From Mesorhizobium tamadayense (GTDB lineage Bacteria; Pseudomonadota; Alphaproteobacteria; Rhizobiales; Rhizobiaceae), in NCBI RefSeq assembly GCF_003863365.1, contig NZ_RQXT01000001.1, positions 1-64,000 of the forward strand: a stretch of DNA of 64,000 nt, read 5' to 3'. The notes under the pieces were generated by a model that was given only the letters and a program-made list of their open reading frames with translations, ran no database searches and was not told where the DNA came from. Shown here piece after piece: positions 60,515 to 64,000 of the stretch. The stretch's first letter is position 1, and each line of letters starts with the position of its first letter. A program made the translations under genes and the position numbers.

Positions 60515-60564
60515 TCGCGGCACGACCTCGAGCGATCGGTGGCCGCCGGTCGCTCCTTCCCCGT

Positions 60565-61257
60565 TCAATCCACCTCGCGCAAACGATAGCCGACGCCGGT
60601 CTCCGTGATGATGTAGCGCGGCTGGTCCGGCGTCTTCTCGATCTTCTGTCTCAATTGGCGGACATAGACCCTGAGATATTGCACGTCGGTCGTGTCGTTC
60701 CAGATCTGCTTCATCAGGAACTGGTGGGTCAGCACCTTGCCGGCATACTGCACGAGCGTGCGCAGGATGTCGTATTCCTTGGGCGACAGTTTTACTTCCT
60801 TGCCCTCGACTTTGACGATGCGTTTGACGAGATCGACGCTGAGATCGCCGGTTTGAAAAACCGGCTTCTCGCCCTGTTGCTGGAACTTGTGGCGCAGAGC
60901 CACACGGATGCGGGCGACGAGTTCGTTCATGCCGAAGGGTTTTGTCACATAGTCGTCGGCGCCGAGCTCGAGCGCCGACACGATGCCGGCCTCGTCGGTG
61001 CGGCTTGACAGGATGACGACCGGGATGTCGAGGCCGTCGCTCCGCCATTTGCCGAGCAACTCGAGGCCGGTCATGCCGGGCAGGCCGAGGTCGAGCAGGA
61101 TCAGGTCGGGCCGTTCCGTCTCAATGAGCTCGATCGCCGCCTTGGCATTCGACGCCTCGAACACGGTATAGCCCTGACTGCCGAGGCCGACCCGAAGCAG
61201 CTTGCGGATCGGCGGCTCGTCGTCGACGACCAGGACACTGACGTTCTGGCTGGTCAT
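60565..61257 (-). CDS. kdpE: Two-component response regulator KdpE
   Basis: A 230-residue OmpR/PhoB-type regulator. Receiver with DD at 12-13 and phospho-acceptor Asp56 in LILLDLGLPGMTG, Lys ~106 in DDYVTKPFG; C-terminal winged helix (EYDILRTLVQYAGKVLTHQF, YLRVYVRQLRQKIEKTPDQP). Controls the kdp potassium-ATPase operon. Coupled to kdpD by the ATGA overlap at 61254-61257. Confidence 0.96.
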   Translation of the reverse strand: MTSQNVSVLVVDDEPPIRKLLRVGLGSQGYTVFEASNAKAAIELIETERPDLILLDLGLPGMTGLELLGKWRSDGLDIPVVILSSRTDEAGIVSALELGADDYVTKPFGMNELVARIRVALRHKFQQQGEKPVFQTGDLSVDLVKRIVKVEGKEVKLSPKEYDILRTLVQYAGKVLTHQFLMKQIWNDTTDVQYLRVYVRQLRQKIEKTPDQPRYIITETGVGYRLREVD

Positions 61258-63974
61258 GCCGCGTCATCCGTTTTGGCGACGTCCAGATCCGGGATTTCCC
61301 CCGGCACCGGCATGCGGATGGTGAAGATCGCGCCCGGCCGGTCGGTGCGGTTCGCCGCCGAGATCGAGCCGCCCATGGCCTCGACGAAGCCCCGGCTGAT
61401 CGACAGACCGAGACCCGTTCCGGCGCGGACCTGATCGCGCTTGCGCACGCGGTAGAAGGTGTCGAAGATCCGCTCGAGGTCGTCGGGCGGAATCCCCGGT
61501 CCCTCGTCCATGACCTGCAAGATGACGGAGCCGTTGTCGACCCAGCCTTGCAGGCGGATGGTCGAGCCGGGCGGCGCATATTTCGCGGCATTGTCGAGGA
61601 GGTTGAACAGCGCCTGCTCGAACAGCACAGGGTCGAGGCGCAACATCGGCAAATCAGGCGGAATGTCGGTGTCGATCCGGTGTTCGCCGGTGATCTTTCG
61701 GGCTCGATCGAGCGCCGAGCCGACGATGTCGCCGACATAGTGGAAGGCATGGTTCGGCTCCATGGCGCCGGACTCGATCTTGGTCATGTCGAGCAGGTTG
61801 GCGATGAAGCGGTTCAGCCGCTCCGATTCGTCGATCACGGTGGAGAGAAGTTCAGCGCGATCCTTTTCGGGAAGGGCGGCCGCGTATTCCCGAAGCGTGC
61901 CGGCGGCGCCCATGATGGCGGCAAGCGGCGTCTTCAGGTCATGCGAGATAGAGGTGAGCAACGCCGTGCGCAGCCGGTCCGCTTCCGCCGCAAGCCTGGC
62001 GCGGTCGACGTCGGCGACAAGCTGGATGCGCTCGATGGCGACCGCCGCCTGGTCGGCAAGCGCGTCGAGAAGACGCTGCTGTTCGGGCGTCAGCAACGGG
62101 CCTTGCTTGTCGTTGTCGAGCCCGACGACGCCGACCGCCGTGCGCCCCGTCCGCAAGGGCAGGTAAAGGCGCTTCGCTCCGGGCAGCGTGTCGGCGCCGC
62201 GGCCGGCGGGGCGATCGTGCTCCCACGCCCAGCGGGCGGCTGCGATATCGGCCTCGGCCAGCGTGTCATCCGGCGGATAGCCGGCCTTGACGGTGATCGT
62301 GCCGTTCTCGGGCAGAAGCAGCACCACCCGCACTTTCAGCATGGAAGCTATCTGGAAGGCGGTGGCCCAAAGCACGTCGTCGAGCGTGCCGGCGCCGGCG
62401 AGCTTCTTCGAGAAGGAATAGATGTCTTGCGTGGCCCGCGCACGCGAGCGGGCGGCGACTGCCTGGCGCTGCACGCGCGCCGTCAGATTGCTGGCGATGA
62501 CGGCGACGACGAGGAAGACGGCAAAGGCGACGATGCTCTCGGGGTCCCTGATCGTCAGCGTGTAGCGCGGCTCGAGGAAAAAGAAGTTGAACGCAAGGGC
62601 GCTCAGGAAACAAGCGTAGAGCGCCGGCCAGAGCCCGAACGTCACCGCCGATGTCAGCACCGACAGCAGGAGCACAATCGCCAAATTGCGGAAATCGAGG
62701 AACTGGTCGAGGATCGAGCTGACGGCCAGCGCGCCGGCGACATAGGCGGTGGAGAACAGATAGGGCCAGATCTGGAAGGGCTTCTGTTCGGCCGCGGCCT
62801 TCACCCTTGCCGAAGGCGTCCCTGCGTCGCGCCCTGTGCCCGAAATGACGTGGACGCTGATGTCGCCGGCATTGCGGATCAGATCGTAGGTGAGCGAGCC
62901 CTCGATCAACTCCCGCCAGCGCGAGCGGGTCGGCCGGCCAATGACGATATGGGTGAAGTTGTTTGCCGTCGCGTGGCGCACTATGTCCTGGGCTACATTC
63001 TGGCCCGGAATGGTGGTCACCTCGGCGCCGAGCTGCTCGGCAAGGCGCAGGTTCGTCGCGAGCCGGTCCTTGTCCTCTTCGGACATGCCGGCCAGGCGAG
63101 GCGTGTCGACATGAAGCGCCGTCCAGGGCGCACGCAGCCGATCGGCGAGCCGGCGCGCGTAGCGGATGCGGGCGGCCCCGCCGGGCCGCGAATCGACGCA
63201 GACGAGAACTCGTTCGCCGGCGGCCCACGGCCCCGGGATGGCATGGGACTGCATATGGTTGAGCAACTGCTCGTCGACGCGCTGGGCGGTGCGCCTCAGC
63301 GCCAGCTCGCGCAGCGCCGTCAGGTTGCCCGGCGAGAAATAGTTCTCGATTGCGCGCTGGGCGGTGTTGGGGAAATAGACCTTGCCTTCTTGCAGCCGCT
63401 TGATCAGGTCGTCGGGGGTGAGGTCGATGACCTCGATGTCGTCGGCCTCGTCGATGATGGAATCGGGAACCGTTTCGCGGACCCTGACGCGAGTGATCTG
63501 CGCGACTACGTCGTTCAGGCTCTCGACATGCTGGATGTTGAGCGTGGTGTAGACGTCGATGCCTTGCGCCAGGATCTCCTGGACGTCGAGGTAGCGCTTG
63601 GGATGGCGGCTGCCGGGCGCGTTGGTGTGGGCGAGCTCGTCGACCAGGACCAACGCCGGGCGCCGCTTCAGGATGGCGTCGAGATCCATCTCGTCGAGAG
63701 TGCGGCCCCTGTATTCGACCTGACGGCGCGGGATCACCTCATAGCCGTCGACCAGCGTCTGGGTTTCCTTGCGGCCGTGTGTCTCGACGACGCCGATCAC
63801 AACGTCGATGCCGTCGACGCGGCGGGCGCGGCCCGCCATCAGCATCTCGTAGGTCTTGCCGACGCCGGGCGCCGCGCCGAGGAAAATCCGCAGACGGCCG
63901 CGGCCCTCCCGCTCGGCATGCTCGAGCAGCGCGTCGGGAGAAGGTCTGGAATCGTTGCTTCGGTCGTCGGGCAT
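61254..63974 (-). CDS. kdpD: Potassium sensor histidine kinase KdpD
   Basis: A 906-residue sensor. The N-terminal KdpD domain has a Walker A-type loop GAAPGVGKT (33-41) and a conserved GRKET; a universal-stress-protein-like segment follows, four membrane helices (~400-500), a GAF region and the kinase with His678 (SISHDLKTPLAAIMG) and ATPase boxes FNLLDNAAKYAPPG, DEGPGIPPDDLERIF, GTGLGLSIS. It responds to potassium limitation and ionic strength. kdpFABC, expected upstream on this strand, begin beyond 63974 outside the window. Confidence 0.96.
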   Translation of the reverse strand: MPDDRSNDSRPSPDALLEHAEREGRGRLRIFLGAAPGVGKTYEMLMAGRARRVDGIDVVIGVVETHGRKETQTLVDGYEVIPRRQVEYRGRTLDEMDLDAILKRRPALVLVDELAHTNAPGSRHPKRYLDVQEILAQGIDVYTTLNIQHVESLNDVVAQITRVRVRETVPDSIIDEADDIEVIDLTPDDLIKRLQEGKVYFPNTAQRAIENYFSPGNLTALRELALRRTAQRVDEQLLNHMQSHAIPGPWAAGERVLVCVDSRPGGAARIRYARRLADRLRAPWTALHVDTPRLAGMSEEDKDRLATNLRLAEQLGAEVTTIPGQNVAQDIVRHATANNFTHIVIGRPTRSRWRELIEGSLTYDLIRNAGDISVHVISGTGRDAGTPSARVKAAAEQKPFQIWPYLFSTAYVAGALAVSSILDQFLDFRNLAIVLLLSVLTSAVTFGLWPALYACFLSALAFNFFFLEPRYTLTIRDPESIVAFAVFLVVAVIASNLTARVQRQAVAARSRARATQDIYSFSKKLAGAGTLDDVLWATAFQIASMLKVRVVLLLPENGTITVKAGYPPDDTLAEADIAAARWAWEHDRPAGRGADTLPGAKRLYLPLRTGRTAVGVVGLDNDKQGPLLTPEQQRLLDALADQAAVAIERIQLVADVDRARLAAEADRLRTALLTSISHDLKTPLAAIMGAAGTLREYAAALPEKDRAELLSTVIDESERLNRFIANLLDMTKIESGAMEPNHAFHYVGDIVGSALDRARKITGEHRIDTDIPPDLPMLRLDPVLFEQALFNLLDNAAKYAPPGSTIRLQGWVDNGSVILQVMDEGPGIPPDDLERIFDTFYRVRKRDQVRAGTGLGLSISRGFVEAMGGSISAANRTDRPGAIFTIRMPVPGEIPDLDVAKTDDAA

Positions 63975-64000
63975 GGAACCATAGTTTGAACGGCGCCGGG

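Noticed and set aside
61548..63989. Plus-strand open frame of ~813 codons opposite kdpD
   Set aside because: Antisense shadow; the composition is Arg/Gly/Ala-rich with no domain, while kdpD on the other strand is complete.
1..64000. tRNA, rRNA, riboswitch or complete insertion sequence
   Set aside because: None could be recognised by reading the sequence; absence cannot be proven without a covariance search.

Overview
The window is a GC-rich chromosomal segment whose gene content and order point to a Mesorhizobium-like member of the Rhizobiales. The clues are the lptC-lptA-lptB-rpoN-hpf-ptsN cluster, OlsB ornithine-lipid acyltransferase, IalB, DUF1150/DUF2849/DUF934/DUF2244 family proteins, and mosaic palindromic repeats of rhizobial type. 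No tRNA, rRNA, CRISPR array or intact transposon was recognised.

Region 1-4.2 kb is the eroded end of an integrative or conjugative element. It holds the C-terminal remnant of a relaxase, a small XRE regulator, two overlapping unknown genes, an XRE gene with an internal stop, a small helper gene and a tyrosine integrase whose active-site tyrosine segment is deleted. From 4.2 to 9.8 kb there are a class A penicillin-binding protein, an SDR oxidoreductase, a divergent quinone-reductase/AraC pair and a host-attachment protein. From 10.2 to 15.1 kb lies an assimilatory sulfur operon: cysG, DUF2849, cysI, cysH, DUF934.

From 15.3 to 31 kb come a DJ-1/PfpI protein, a fatty acid desaturase, grpE with a heat-shock promoter, a TRIC channel, olsB with a candidate Pho box, a hybrid histidine kinase, acuI-like reductase, lspA, two RNA methyltransferases, a decayed pair (DUF1772-like and WYL regulator), a VOC protein, an ornithine-cyclodeaminase homologue, LapA-like protein, ihfB and sppA. 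From 31 to 38.4 kb is the envelope and stress cluster (lptCAB, rpoN, hpf, ptsN, DUF1150, Hsp20 with a ROSE-like thermometer, nucleoside hydrolase).

From 38.4 to 52.6 kb the content is accessory: a pair of related small membrane proteins, LysE exporter, amidase, ribokinase, an usher-less fimbria-like operon with two frameshifted genes, an Ada-like protein, methyltransferase, nth, and an ArsR/SRPBCC/VOC/DUF1801 operon. From 52.6 to 58.8 kb an IclR regulator faces a tripartite tricarboxylate transporter followed by a CoA-transferase and a citryl-CoA-lyase-like protein; this looks like one uptake-and-cleavage pathway. The right end holds a Nudix protein, two small secreted proteins and kdpE-kdpD, with the kdp transporter genes presumably just outside.

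The most unusual non-coding signals are a family of 7-8 nt tandem repeats arranged as facing arms between genes (three loci), two RpoH-type promoters with the same 17-nt spacing, a ROSE-like thermometer, a Pho-box candidate in front of olsB, and several palindromes at gene starts and ends.
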